From assembly GCA_029256185.1 (NCBI GenBank), contig JAQSYI010000008.1, positions 62,001-126,000 of the forward strand: 64,000 bases of DNA. Reading direction: 5' to 3'. Positions 20,101 through 29,744 of this stretch are shown one piece after another. Position numbers and translations under genes: made by a program. Each line of letters opens with the position of its first letter. Position 1 is the first letter of the stretch. This stretch comes from Paenibacillaceae bacterium (GTDB lineage Bacteria > Bacillota > Bacilli > Paenibacillales > NBRC-103111). The notes below the pieces were generated by a model, which saw only the letters and a list, made by a program, of their open reading frames with translations, was not told where the DNA came from and did no database searches.

Positions 20101-21000
20101 TTAAAATAGGGCATTGTCGGAATTTACTCTGCGCACAATAAAATTGGTCAGGAGAACCAGCATAAACCCTACAATGGATTGGAAAAAACCTGCAGCTGAC
20201 GCCATTCCGATATCACCCATGTCGATTAGAGAACGATAAACAAAGGTATCTATAACATCCGTTGCGGGATAGAGCTGGGACGAATTGAGTGTAACGTTGT
20301 AGAACAATCCGAAATCACTATAGAAAATTTTACCGATATCCAGAATAACAAGCATCGTGATGATCGGTGCGATCATGGGAACAGAGATGGATACCGCCTG
20401 CCGGAACCGGCCCGCCCCGTCAATCTTGGCAGCCTCATAGTATTCCGAATCGATCCCCATTAATGCCGCATAGTAGATGACCGCGGAATAGCCCAACCCC
20501 TTCCATACCGCCGCCACAACCAGAATGAAGGGCCAATATTTCGGTTCGTTGTACCACATAATGGGGTCCTTCCCGAACCATTCCAATACCTGGTTCAGCA
20601 CGCCGTAATCCATATCCAGAATCGCCCTGAACGCAAATCCCGCTACAACCCACGAGATGAAGTACGGGATAAACAAAACAGTCTGGTACACTTTAACGCT
20701 GCTTCTGCCCAACTCCCGGAACAACAGCGCCACCAAAACAGAGATGGAGGTGCCAAGCACAATAAACACCAAGTTATAGGACAGCGTATTCCGCAGCACC
20801 CGCTGAAGGGTGTCTCCATTGAAAAGATAAGCAAAATTATCTAATCCTGTCCAAGGGCTGTTCAGAATACCCCGGTCGTACTGGTAGTCTTTAAACGGCA
20901 ACAGCAGGCCGTACAGGGGGACGTACTTGAATATAAAAAGTACAACGATGCCCGGCAGCGCCAGCAGCAGCAGGCCCCCATTTTTTTTCAATGTTCTCAT
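20101..21000 (-). CDS. Sugar ABC transporter permease (LplB type)
   Basis: A 299-residue membrane permease, first gene of the second transporter operon. It carries the LLLALPGIVVLFIFKYVPLYG opening helix and the EAA motif (YEAAKIDGAGRFRQ). It starts opposite the GH130 gene, with a shared 310-base upstream region that should hold both promoters. Confidence 0.93.
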   Translation of the reverse strand: MRTLKKNGGLLLLALPGIVVLFIFKYVPLYGLLLPFKDYQYDRGILNSPWTGLDNFAYLFNGDTLQRVLRNTLSYNLVFIVLGTSISVLVALLFRELGRSSVKVYQTVLFIPYFISWVVAGFAFRAILDMDYGVLNQVLEWFGKDPIMWYNEPKYWPFILVVAAVWKGLGYSAVIYYAALMGIDSEYYEAAKIDGAGRFRQAVSISVPMIAPIITMLVILDIGKIFYSDFGLFYNVTLNSSQLYPATDVIDTFVYRSLIDMGDIGMASAAGFFQSIVGFMLVLLTNFIVRRVNSDNALF

Positions 21001-21309
21001 ACCCCGTTTTCCTCCTTGCCGGTTCGCGTTGATATATAGTCCGTTTTACTGGTGCCGCGCCGGCCTGTTTGCTACCTCCTTACTGTACGGCCGCCAGCGA
21101 GTCATGTAAATTTCAAACTTTGCCGATTCCTCCGATAATTGACCTTCATTACGGATAACCGCGAATTCTCCAATATCTGAAGCTGTTTGGCCCGTCTATT
21201 CAAATAATGGCATTTCTTTCGAGTTTTGTTCCCTCCCTTTACTCCATTCACCCAAGTCGGATATGGTTAGAGCAAGCAAGACCATATGAAAGATTCCGGA
21301 GGGATAGAG
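21001..21309. promoter_or_regulatory. Divergent intergenic region: transporter operon / GH130
   Basis: About 310 bases between a minus-strand permease operon and the plus-strand GH130 gene. No open frame with a ribosome site is visible. Promoters for both directions must lie here, but I could not identify convincing -35/-10 pairs or a clear CcpA site by eye. Confidence 0.4.
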
Positions 21310-22302
21310 ATGACCGTTGCAACAAAACTGATTGGAGAACCCATCCTTAACATACCCTGGATGGAGAAGCCGGAGGGATGCCGGGATATTATGTGGCGTT
21401 ATGAAGGCAACCCCATCATTGAAAAGGATGCCGTACCGTCAGCCAACAGTATTTTCAACAGTGCGGTGGTGCCATTTAACGGAGGCTTTGCCGGAGTATT
21501 CCGGTGCGATGATCGAACGAGAACCCAGCGCCTGCACACAGGCTTCAGCCCGGACGGAATTGCCTGGAGCATTCAAGCCGATCCCATCCGCTTTGAATGC
21601 GGCATTCCGGAAATTGCCGAATTTATTCTCGGCTATGATCCCCGGGTGTGCTTCATTGAGGACCGTTATTATTTGACCTGGTGCAATGCTTATCACAACG
21701 CTCCCACCATTGGGGTGGCCTATACTTATGATTTCCAAACCTATCATCAGATTGAAAATGCCTTCTTGCCGTTTAACCGGAATGGAGTCTTGTTCCCCAG
21801 AAAAATTAACGGAAAATTCGTGATGCTGAGCCGCCCCAGCGATAACGGGCATACACCGTTTGGCGACATCTATTACAGTTCCAGTCCGGATATGATCCAT
21901 TGGGGCTGCCACAGACATGTGATGGAGCCTATGCCCCGGTCTCAATGGCAGTCCACCAAAATCGGTGCGGGGCCCATCCCCATTGAAACTTCAGAGGGTT
22001 GGCTGCTGTTCTACCACGGCGTCTTGAGCAGCTGCAACGGTTTTGTATACAGCTGCGGAGCAGCGCTGCTGGACTTGGATGAGCCTTGGAGAGTCAAGTG
22101 CCGCTCCAAGGAATACCTGATGGCCCCTATGGAGCAATATGAACGCGTGGGTGATGTTCCCAATGTAGTCTTTCCCTGCGCTGCTCTCGCAGACGCCGCC
22201 ACCGGGAGAATAGCCGTTTATTATGGAGCGGCGGATACCTCAGTGGCGCTGGCCTTTGTTGAGGCGGATGAAATGCTGTCTTTCCTGCACGGGGGAAGGT
22301 AA
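21310..22302 (+). CDS. Glycoside hydrolase family 130 protein (mannoside phosphorylase/hydrolase)
   Basis: A 330-residue cytoplasmic five-bladed propeller enzyme. GH130 members cleave beta-mannosides, mostly by phosphorolysis releasing mannose-1-phosphate. The family is recognised from [30 protein letters not shown], the [18 protein letters not shown] segment and the late [21 protein letters not shown] and YYGAADT motifs. I set the start at 21310, seven bases after GGAGGG; an ATG at 21286 in frame has no site. The family also contains beta-1,2-mannobiose and N-glycan-acting members and hydrolases that lack the phosphate-binding residues, which I could not check by eye. With GH94 nearby it points to phosphorolysis as the final step. 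Confidence 0.87.
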   Translation: MTVATKLIGEPILNIPWMEKPEGCRDIMWRYEGNPIIEKDAVPSANSIFNSAVVPFNGGFAGVFRCDDRTRTQRLHTGFSPDGIAWSIQADPIRFECGIPEIAEFILGYDPRVCFIEDRYYLTWCNAYHNAPTIGVAYTYDFQTYHQIENAFLPFNRNGVLFPRKINGKFVMLSRPSDNGHTPFGDIYYSSSPDMIHWGCHRHVMEPMPRSQWQSTKIGAGPIPIETSEGWLLFYHGVLSSCNGFVYSCGAALLDLDEPWRVKCRSKEYLMAPMEQYERVGDVPNVVFPCAALADAATGRIAVYYGAADTSVALAFVEADEMLSFLHGGR

Positions 22303-22435
22303 CGGAGAGAGACGGGCTCATTCGTTCCTATAAATTCTGTCGTTTCATTTGAGATTTGTCTTCTTTCTTTACATGCCTCCGCCTGATACGGTATCCTAGG
22401 AGCTATATCGCCTGCTTGATAAAGGAGCGCTCCCC

Positions 22436-24808
22436 ATGAGAGAAGTGGCAGCATGGCTCAGAACAAGACATCTGCTGATGAAGATGATAGCGTTTACCAG
22501 TATGGCTGTGCTTTTGCTGGTGAGCATCCTTTCGGCAATCTTATACGGGAACGCCCGCAGCTTGTTAACCAATCAGGACAGCATCAGCAGCCGCAAGATG
22601 GTTTATCAGGTGAACTATAATCTGAGCCAGATGAATGAATCCATCGTTCGCCTGACTCAATCGTTTTACTTAAACCCGGATATCATTGAAATCATGTTCG
22701 ACCAAAGCGAAGACATGTCCGGCATCGCCCTGAAGATGAACAAGGCATTCAGCACAGTCACGTCAGCCAACCTGTACGTTCATTCCATCAGCATCTACAA
22801 TCCGCAGACCCGGCATTTCTACAATGCCGGTTCCCCTATTTTTTTCGATGATCCGTTGATCAAAGCGCTGTTTGATGAGGATAACCCCCTTCCCAAATTG
22901 AAGCCTGTCTACCGCAATCTGGGCAAGCTGGTGAACGGCCACGAGGTGGGTGAGCCTGTTTTTTCCTACTTCATGTTTGAGAAACAGGAGAACGGCAGCT
23001 ACGGCGGCGCCGTAGCCATCAACATCAAGGCTGAGTGGCTGCTGGACAGTTTGCATGAGGTGAATATGATCGATCCCGGAAAAGGCGCGCATATTCTGAT
23101 TATGGACCGGAATAACCAGCTCATTAATACGGTTAGGGACATTGAAGAGCAGCCGGATTGGTTGAAGGACGTTTTGATGAACCGCCTCTCTGACGAAACT
23201 CCGGAAGGCCAGCAAGGCTCCTTTGTTGAAAGCCGCAATAACAAGGAATATCTGATTACGTATGCGGACAACAGCTCCATGGGCATGACCTTTGTGAAGA
23301 TTCAACCGGCTCTTGAGGTGTATCATTACCTGAGCAGCTTTAAATCCTCCATCCTGTTCATTACGGCTGTTTTTCTGGCTGTCTCTATTGTTGTCTCCGT
23401 GCTTGTGGCCAGAAGGCTCTACAGCCCGATCGGAAAACTGGTCAAGCAGGTTTCCGACGGACAGGACACTCCCTTCGGCCCTGGAGACCACCGTGATGAA
23501 ATTACCTACCTGGATCATGTATTCAAACAATCCATGTCCACCTTGCAAAGCTATCAGAACGAGCGATTTCAAAACCGGGACGTCATGAAGCATTACTGGC
23601 TCAGGCGCTTTCTGACAGAAAAACTTCAGATGGAGTGGGAGGAGTTAGAGGAGGTATTCGTTAGGACAGGCATCGTTCTGCCGCGAAGGGCTGCCTACAC
23701 GGTGGTGTTATTGAAGATCGATGACTACAGCCGGTTCCGGGAGCAAAATTCCGCAAAGGTGCAGGAGGCTATCCGGTTTGCCTTAATAAACATTGTCTCC
23801 GAATGGCTCTCCCCCTCCTTTCCTAACGAGGGGCTTGACTTGAAGGAGGATCTTGTGGGGCTTATTGTGAACGTTCCTGAAGACTCCGAATTCCCCGGGG
23901 CGCTGATCCGCCTGCTGGAGCAAGCAGGAGAAACGGTGAAACGGTTCTATAAGCTTAGCTTCACCGCTTCCGTCAGCCGGGAAACACATGAGTTCGGCCA
24001 ATTATTCGCTCTGTACAACCAAACCTTGAACCAGTTCTCGTACCGTTTTCAATACGGGCATGGCGCCATCCTTCATCCCGGCAGCTTGAACCGGACGGAC
24101 GGGCATCAGGAGATCCCCCAGGCACTGTTGAAACAGCTTCAGGCCGCGATGAATGGCCGGAAGGTAGAAGAAGCGCAGACAAGCCTTGCTGCCATCTTTC
24201 AGGCCATTGGCTCATTGGAGTACCAGTATGCTTTGACAGCAATTTTTGCTCTGATTGAAACGGTCAAAAAGAATCTGGATCTTGAGAGAGAGCCTTCCTC
24301 CTCCCTGCTTATCGAGCTTTCCTCCCTCTCTCTGCATTTGAGCAAGAAGGAGACTCTGAGTGAAATTGAACAGGAGCTATACGGTGTTATGGAGAAAGCG
24401 CTGCAAAACGAGGTCAAGGAACCTGCTGCAGTTTCCCTGGATTCCTACATTGTAGAAACTGTGACCCAATATATCCGGTCCAGCTATAGCGATCCCGGTG
24501 TGTGTCTGGCCTCAATCGCTTCCATGATGAAATTGTCCTCACGCAAATTGGGAAATCTATTCAAAGCGGGTATGCAAATGTCCGTTGCCGATTTTATCAA
24601 CGAAACCCGCCTGCTTAAGGCATCCGAGCTGCTATTGGAGCAAAATTGCAGCGTCCGGGAAATTGTGGAGCAAATCGGTGTGACCAATGAAACCTATTTC
24701 TTCAGCCTGTTCAAAAAGAAATTCGGCGTGACGCCCAAAGAATATGTACTTATCCACTATGCGGCACAAACGGCAGAAGTCATACGCAAGGAGAACGGCA
24801 AGGATTAA
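22436..24808 (+). CDS. Membrane-bound AraC-family regulator (YtdP-like)
   Basis: A 790-residue one-component regulator. Membrane helices at about 17-40 and 298-322 bracket an extracellular sensor region of roughly 255 residues that looks like a Cache fold. A cytoplasmic linker region of about 350 residues follows, and the last 110 residues hold a two-unit AraC DNA-binding domain ending near FFSLFKKKFGVTPKEY. The ATG has AAAGGAG. It lies between the GH130 gene and a second AraC gene, so it probably senses a sugar outside the cell and activates the GH130 or transporter genes. That target is inferred from position. Confidence 0.9.
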   Translation: MREVAAWLRTRHLLMKMIAFTSMAVLLLVSILSAILYGNARSLLTNQDSISSRKMVYQVNYNLSQMNESIVRLTQSFYLNPDIIEIMFDQSEDMSGIALKMNKAFSTVTSANLYVHSISIYNPQTRHFYNAGSPIFFDDPLIKALFDEDNPLPKLKPVYRNLGKLVNGHEVGEPVFSYFMFEKQENGSYGGAVAINIKAEWLLDSLHEVNMIDPGKGAHILIMDRNNQLINTVRDIEEQPDWLKDVLMNRLSDETPEGQQGSFVESRNNKEYLITYADNSSMGMTFVKIQPALEVYHYLSSFKSSILFITAVFLAVSIVVSVLVARRLYSPIGKLVKQVSDGQDTPFGPGDHRDEITYLDHVFKQSMSTLQSYQNERFQNRDVMKHYWLRRFLTEKLQMEWEELEEVFVRTGIVLPRRAAYTVVLLKIDDYSRFREQNSAKVQEAIRFALINIVSEWLSPSFPNEGLDLKEDLVGLIVNVPEDSEFPGALIRLLEQAGETVKRFYKLSFTASVSRETHEFGQLFALYNQTLNQFSYRFQYGHGAILHPGSLNRTDGHQEIPQALLKQLQAAMNGRKVEEAQTSLAAIFQAIGSLEYQYALTAIFALIETVKKNLDLEREPSSSLLIELSSLSLHLSKKETLSEIEQELYGVMEKALQNEVKEPAAVSLDSYIVETVTQYIRSSYSDPGVCLASIASMMKLSSRKLGNLFKAGMQMSVADFINETRLLKASELLLEQNCSVREIVEQIGVTNETYFFSLFKKKFGVTPKEYVLIHYAAQTAEVIRKENGKD

Positions 24809-24834
24809 GCGGCTGCCGGATTGCCAGCCTGCCA

Positions 24835-25731
24835 TCAATTCAGATACGACGGCGGGTTCCCTCCGTCCCCCAAATAGGCATAACCATGCTTCTTCCGGAA
24901 TTCGCTTGGCGTACATTCCTCGCGCTTCTTGAACACCTGGCTGAAATACGGGATTTGCTCAAAGCCGCATTCCAGCGCTACCGCCTTGACGGGAAGCCCC
25001 GTCGTCACCAGCAGCTCCCTGGCTTTGTCAATACGGAGCTTGGTCAGATACTCCGCCGGGGTCACCCCCTTCAGCTTGGTAAATATCCGGTGCAGATAAT
25101 AGGGACTCATATTGGCCGTGCGGCCCAGAGCCTCCAGGGTCAGCCTTTCATGCAGATGAAGCTGCATGAAATCGCAGAGCTTCTCAATCAGCTCCTCCTG
25201 GACGGTGGCGTCTCTCTTCCCCTTCCGCGGCATCCGGGCCGCATCTTCGCTTAACCGGGCCAGAATCTGAAGCGCATAGGATTTCAGGAGAAGGGGGGAG
25301 GTTGGGCAACGGCGGATAAACTCCCGGAGCACCTGGGAAAACAGCCGTTCATATTGCTCCGGTGACGGAGGATGAATAACCGCAGGAATGCTATCCAATA
25401 CCGGATTTGCATAAGGAGCCTGGATTTCCTGGGGTGCCAAAAAAATGTACTCCTCCGGTTTTTTCCCCGTATTCCCCAGCAAATCCAAGCAGATGAGAAT
25501 GCAATTATAGGGCAGAATTCCTTGGGTGATATCCCCCGGTCTGCGGAAGGCGATATCCCCTTTGTGGAGCGGATAAATCTGATCGTTAAGCATCATGAAG
25601 CCGCTGCTTTCCGTATAGAACTCCAGCTCATAATCCTGAACCACTCGGTGCGTAAACTTGCGGCCGGGGGGATAGGCCATGCCATTCAGCAGCGCCGAGC
25701 TATGGACAACCACAGGAGAAATTTTATTCAT
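24835..25731 (-). CDS. AraC-family transcriptional regulator with cupin-like sensor
   Basis: A soluble 298-residue regulator. Residues about 1-150 form an AraC-type ligand-binding cupin-like domain (YELEFYTESSGFMMLND..LHKGDIAFRRPGD), and the last 100 residues are the AraC helix-turn-helix pair (MSPYYLHRIFTKLKGVTPAEYL...QIPYFSQVFKKREECTPSEF). I chose the ATG at 25731 because AAGGGG lies five bases before it; the longer frame starting at 25776 lacks a site. It is transcribed divergently from the GH94 gene, the usual arrangement for a direct regulator, so GH94 is its likeliest target. Confidence 0.9.
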   Translation of the reverse strand: MNKISPVVVHSSALLNGMAYPPGRKFTHRVVQDYELEFYTESSGFMMLNDQIYPLHKGDIAFRRPGDITQGILPYNCILICLDLLGNTGKKPEEYIFLAPQEIQAPYANPVLDSIPAVIHPPSPEQYERLFSQVLREFIRRCPTSPLLLKSYALQILARLSEDAARMPRKGKRDATVQEELIEKLCDFMQLHLHERLTLEALGRTANMSPYYLHRIFTKLKGVTPAEYLTKLRIDKARELLVTTGLPVKAVALECGFEQIPYFSQVFKKREECTPSEFRKKHGYAYLGDGGNPPSYLN

Positions 25732-25887
25732 GGGAACCCCTTCGTTATATAGCAAGATTTTGATAGAGAAAAGCAAGATCCTGAATCGTAATCACCCTTT
25801 TAACATTTTATACTATGCCTTGTAAACACTCAAGGTTTGACCGCTTTAACCTCTGCTGGCTGCATAAATAGAAAGGTTGTGATTTTA

Positions 25888-28176
25888 ATGGTCAGTCCTT
25901 ACGGGCATTTTTCCGGGGCGGGGCGGTCGTTTGTGGTGGAAAGACCTGATCCTCCGCGGCACTGGTACAACTATTTCTGGAATGACCGCTTTATCGGATT
26001 TGCCTCCCAGGTGGGCTTCGGTGAAAGCTTTGCCCAGGATGACCTGGGCCGGCGCATACCGCTTGTGACAAGCCGCCAGGTTTATGTGTCGGATTGCGAG
26101 ACTGGGGAGTTCTGGCATGCCAACGGGCTGCCGTCAGAGCGCAGCTACACGGATTATTCCTGCCGCCATGGCTTGGGATACAGCCAAATCTCGCTCGCTT
26201 ATAAGGAAATCGCCTCTTCCTACCGGGTATTTATCCCCGAAGAAGGGCTGTGCGAGATATGGACCGTTACCCTCAAGAATCTGCGCTCCCGGAAGTGCCG
26301 CTTGAAAATTATCCCTTATTTTGGGACAGAACTGGATGGCGCTTATAAGCCGCAGGGCTACAATACGGCCACCGGTTATTTCCAGACGGAGCAGCAGGCT
26401 GTTGTCGGCAGAAGCTTCGCCGCCTTCGATTCACCCGGTTCCAGGGAGGTCTTCGGGTACCTCGCCTCGCAATTGCCCGTAACCGGATACGATAGCCGCA
26501 AAACAGCCTTTATCGGGACATACGGACATGAGGAAAGACCCATCTCGCTTGGAGCGGGCGGCGCCTGCACCAACAGTGATTGCGTGGCGGAGAAGCTGAT
26601 TTTTGCGCTGGAGAATACGGTGGAGCTGGAGAGCGGCCAAGAGCTGGAGCTGCATTTTGTCGCCGGTATTGCCTTCAGCATGGAGGAATTGGAGCTGGAG
26701 AGAGCGCGTTTCTTCGCGCCTGGGGCCATTAACAGTCAATGGGAGAATGCCGTCTCCCGGTTTGAGACACAAATTGACGGCGTTGCCATCGATACGCCCG
26801 ATGAGAACCTGAACGCTCTGTTCAACACCTGGCTGAAGCACCAGACCAATCTGGGCAGCCGCTGGGCCCGTGTCCGCCACAACGGCTACCGGGACATGAC
26901 CAGCGATTCCGAATGCCTGGGCTCCATTAATCCCGAGCTGGCCTGGACCAGGCTCAAGCGGGTGCTGTCCTATCAGTACAGCAACGGCTACGCTCCGCGC
27001 ACATTCTTAAACGGCTCCATACACGACCATAATTTTGCGGACAATACCGTGTGGCTGACCTTCGCTGTCTATCATGTGTTGAAGGAGCTTGGACGGCTGG
27101 AGCTGCTGGAGGAGGTCGTCCCCTATAATGACGGCACTGCGGGCACCGTATACGAGCATATACAGCGTTCCGTCCAATTCCTGTGGAATTTCCGGAGCCA
27201 GCATGGACTGGTCAAGCTGTGGGGCGGCGATTGGAACGATTGCCTGAACACGGCCGGATTGAAGGGACAGGGCGTCAGTGTATGGCTGTCCATTGCCTGG
27301 TATAGAGCCAACCGCCAGTTCGCCGAGATAGCCCGGTTGAAGGGAGAGCCGGCCGACGCGGAGGAAGCGGACCGCCAGGCAGCGGAAATGAAGGAGCTGG
27401 TGGACCAATACGGCTGGGATGGGGAATACTATATCACTGCCTATACCGATGACGGAATCCCGCTCGGCTCCAAGGAAAATACGGAAGGCAAGATCTTCGC
27501 CCTTCCGCAGCTGTGGGCGGTTCTGTCCGGGATTGCCAAGGACGGCAAGGAGCTTCAAGCCATGGAGGCGGTGGACCGCTATCTGGAACGGGATCTGGGC
27601 ACACTGGTTTCTTGGCCGGCCTATACCAGGAATGATCCCACCATCGGTTCCATGACCCATAAGCCTCCCGGTGTTCATGAGAACGGAGGCGTCTACCTGC
27701 ATCCCTCCGTGTGGAAGCTTGCTGTGGACAGCATGCTGAAGCGTCCCGGCAAGGTTCAGACCGGGTTGGAGAAGATTCTTCCCTTCGATCATACCTGGAT
27801 GGAGAAGAAGTGTGAGCCTTACATCATGTGCAATTCTTACTTTGCGGAGGACACCGGCTACCGCTACGCCACCCCGGGGCAGAGCTGGAGAACGGCAACC
27901 GGCGCATGGCTGGCCAAGTCCCTGGTCCAATATATCTTCGGACTTCAGCCGGAGATGGAAGGCCTGAGACTGGACCCCTGCCTGCCGCCTTCGTGGCAAA
28001 CCTGTTCGATCAGCAAGCGCTTCCGCAATGCGGAGTACCGGATTTCTTATGAGCAACTTCATACAAACGGATGCCTGAGAGTAGCCGAAATCACCGTGAA
28101 CGGCAAGCCCCATTCCTCGGCCCTTCTGCCTTACGAGGAGAACGGCGTGTATGAAGTCAAGGTTTGGTTGGAGTAA
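25888..28176 (+). CDS. GH94 family glycoside phosphorylase
   Basis: A 762-residue cytoplasmic enzyme of the cellobiose/chitobiose phosphorylase family, which splits a beta-linked disaccharide with phosphate into sugar-1-phosphate and free sugar. The opening YGHFSGAGRSFVVERPDPP and the all-beta N-terminal domain (to about 290), then the (alpha/alpha)6 barrel with the GGDWND motif at 446-451, fit the family. The segment at 333-345 reads GYRDMTSDSECLG, where well-known members have RDSxQD, so it is a divergent member. The start at 25888 follows GAAAGG. Substrate could be cellobiose-like, a mannosyl-glucose or another beta-disaccharide. No signal peptide. Confidence 0.85.
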   Translation: MVSPYGHFSGAGRSFVVERPDPPRHWYNYFWNDRFIGFASQVGFGESFAQDDLGRRIPLVTSRQVYVSDCETGEFWHANGLPSERSYTDYSCRHGLGYSQISLAYKEIASSYRVFIPEEGLCEIWTVTLKNLRSRKCRLKIIPYFGTELDGAYKPQGYNTATGYFQTEQQAVVGRSFAAFDSPGSREVFGYLASQLPVTGYDSRKTAFIGTYGHEERPISLGAGGACTNSDCVAEKLIFALENTVELESGQELELHFVAGIAFSMEELELERARFFAPGAINSQWENAVSRFETQIDGVAIDTPDENLNALFNTWLKHQTNLGSRWARVRHNGYRDMTSDSECLGSINPELAWTRLKRVLSYQYSNGYAPRTFLNGSIHDHNFADNTVWLTFAVYHVLKELGRLELLEEVVPYNDGTAGTVYEHIQRSVQFLWNFRSQHGLVKLWGGDWNDCLNTAGLKGQGVSVWLSIAWYRANRQFAEIARLKGEPADAEEADRQAAEMKELVDQYGWDGEYYITAYTDDGIPLGSKENTEGKIFALPQLWAVLSGIAKDGKELQAMEAVDRYLERDLGTLVSWPAYTRNDPTIGSMTHKPPGVHENGGVYLHPSVWKLAVDSMLKRPGKVQTGLEKILPFDHTWMEKKCEPYIMCNSYFAEDTGYRYATPGQSWRTATGAWLAKSLVQYIFGLQPEMEGLRLDPCLPPSWQTCSISKRFRNAEYRISYEQLHTNGCLRVAEITVNGKPHSSALLPYEENGVYEVKVWLE

Positions 28177-28195
28177 ACAACCTTCAAGCTGTGCG

Positions 28196-28238
28196 GCCAT
28201 CTCTATAGGAGGATCATCCTCGTCTGGAGATGGCTTTT
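28196..28238 (+). terminator. Terminator after the GH94 gene
   Basis: Arms gccatctc (28196-28203) and gagatggc (28227-28234) followed by TTTT, 20 bases past the stop of the phosphorylase gene. Confidence 0.7.
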
Positions 28239-28264
28239 GCATGAAGAGATCCTCATTCCTGCGC

Positions 28265-28579
28265 TTATTTGAAGTCCCCCTCAAAAAACTCCTTTTCATG
28301 ACTATTCAAAGAAATATGACGCAAATTCAGCCCATCCAGCAGTCCCTGTCTATACATGAATTCATTCGCGAATGCGGCCTGATAATTGGCTTTATCTTCA
28401 AATTCAAACAGCAAGGCCTGATAAGAATTCGGAATATTCTTCATTAATGCTTTAAAAGAGCATCCCTTTTCGTCAATCAATTGTTTATAGTATAAATTGT
28501 TAATCAAGATGACTTGTCCAATTTCCTCCGTTCTTTTGCCAACAAAATCATCAAAATAGAAATTCAAATCCTTAAGCAT
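28265..28579 (-). CDS. Hypothetical protein, 104 residues
   Basis: An acidic, leucine- and phenylalanine-rich protein with no signal peptide, membrane segment or Cys. I do not recognise the family. The start at 28579 is supported by GGAGGGAG eight bases upstream; an in-frame extension to 28627 is not. Base composition is more AT-rich than the sugar genes on the left, as is the next gene, which hints at an acquired block from here to the Fic gene. It is transcribed divergently from the P-loop kinase. Confidence 0.65.
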   Translation of the reverse strand: MLKDLNFYFDDFVGKRTEEIGQVILINNLYYKQLIDEKGCSFKALMKNIPNSYQALLFEFEDKANYQAAFANEFMYRQGLLDGLNLRHISLNSHEKEFFEGDFK

Positions 28580-28808
28580 CCAATCTCCCTCCAGTAGTGA
28601 CGCAGTTTTCTTTTTTTGTAATAGCACTATATTATCATTTAGATGTTACTGAGGATACGTTCAGATTGCCATCTAAGTGATGTCACCTTCGATTTTACAA
28701 ATGATCAAACTATACGTTCCGGCATATTCTTGAGACAACGAGCTACTTGCGGATATGTTACAATAACCAGAGGTGCAGTAATTTATAGGGTGCGAAAGGT
28801 GATTGTTC

Positions 28809-29393
28809 ATGCGGACAGTTTATATCGTTTCAGGACCGGCAGGAGTAGGGAAGTCCACAACTTCCAGCGCATTAGTGAAGGCGTTGAATAATAGCGCCTA
28901 TATATCGGGCGATGAAATAAGCCATATGCATGTCGGCGGCCGTCAGAAGCCATGGGAAAGCAAAGCCGAGTTATCCCTCATTTGGAATAATATCTTGAGT
29001 CTGACACGAAATTTCGTTCTTAACGGAATTGATGTAGTCATTGATTATGTTACCTTTCAAGAAGATGCTTACTGGCTTAAGGATAAGCTAAAGGATTTCA
29101 CCGAAAACGTCATTTATGTGATCTTGTGGACGGATGACAATACCCTGCTGAGAAGAGACCAGTTAAGATTGCCTGAACACCGGATGGGAAAGCGGTGCCT
29201 TATTTTGCTTGACGAATTCAAACAATCCGGATTGAAAAATCAGCATTGGCTTGATACAAGCCACCATAATGCCGATGCTGTCCATCAGGTTATTACAGAG
29301 ATTATGAACAATAAGCAGTATCGTCTGGCTGAATATAACGCGGTAGCAAATGAATCCATGTCTAAACAAAAGCAAACGGGTGAATGCGAATAG
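28809..29393 (+). CDS. P-loop NTPase / small-molecule kinase-like protein
   Basis: A 194-residue cytoplasmic protein. Residues 3-15 hold a beta-strand and Walker A loop (GPAGVGKST), and a hhhhD strand (VVIDYV) fits a kinase of the AAA_33/zeta-like or shikimate-kinase-like group. It may phosphorylate a small molecule such as an aminoglycoside or nucleoside; nothing in the sequence decides this. The ATG at 28809 follows AAAGGTGA. The gene stands alone with AT-rich upstream sequence. Confidence 0.75.
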   Translation: MRTVYIVSGPAGVGKSTTSSALVKALNNSAYISGDEISHMHVGGRQKPWESKAELSLIWNNILSLTRNFVLNGIDVVIDYVTFQEDAYWLKDKLKDFTENVIYVILWTDDNTLLRRDQLRLPEHRMGKRCLILLDEFKQSGLKNQHWLDTSHHNADAVHQVITEIMNNKQYRLAEYNAVANESMSKQKQTGECE

Positions 29394-29486
29394 GGACTAA
29401 ACATAGTTACTACAGACCTAACCGGGCGCTCTCCGGCTAGGCTTTTATGCTACAATGGAGGTAATTCAGTTTGGAGGTGGACGAGG

Positions 29487-29744
29487 ATGCGCTGGGAAGA
29501 GGTTCGGGAAAAGTTTCCTGACGAGTGGGTCGTCTGTGAAGCGCTTAAGTTGCGCTCGGAAGATGGGTATTGGCTTGTTGACGAGGTTGCTGTTATTGAT
29601 CGCTTTGATGATTCGGCTGTTGCCATGAAGCGGTATTACGAATTGCACCGCGCTCAGCCCTATCGAGAATATGGCTTCTTCCACACCTCACGCGAGAAAC
29701 TGGAGCTTCGAGAGAAATGGGCGGGGGTACGGGGACCCAGATGA
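29487..29744 (+). CDS. Small protein coupled to a retropepsin-like gene
   Basis: An 85-residue acidic protein opening MRWEEVREKFPDEWVV. GGAGGTGG lies before the ATG. Its stop overlaps the start of the protease-like gene in an ATGA arrangement, so the two are made together. I do not recognise a named domain. Similar small proteins beside aspartyl-protease-like proteins occur in other bacteria, where the pair's role is unknown to me; a toxin-antitoxin-like or substrate-partner relation is only a guess. Confidence 0.75.
   Translation: MRWEEVREKFPDEWVVCEALKLRSEDGYWLVDEVAVIDRFDDSAVAMKRYYELHRAQPYREYGFFHTSREKLELREKWAGVRGPR

Noticed and set aside
27007..28299. Long minus-strand frame of 430 codons inside the GH94 gene
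   Set aside because: Antisense shadow of a conserved plus-strand enzyme gene.
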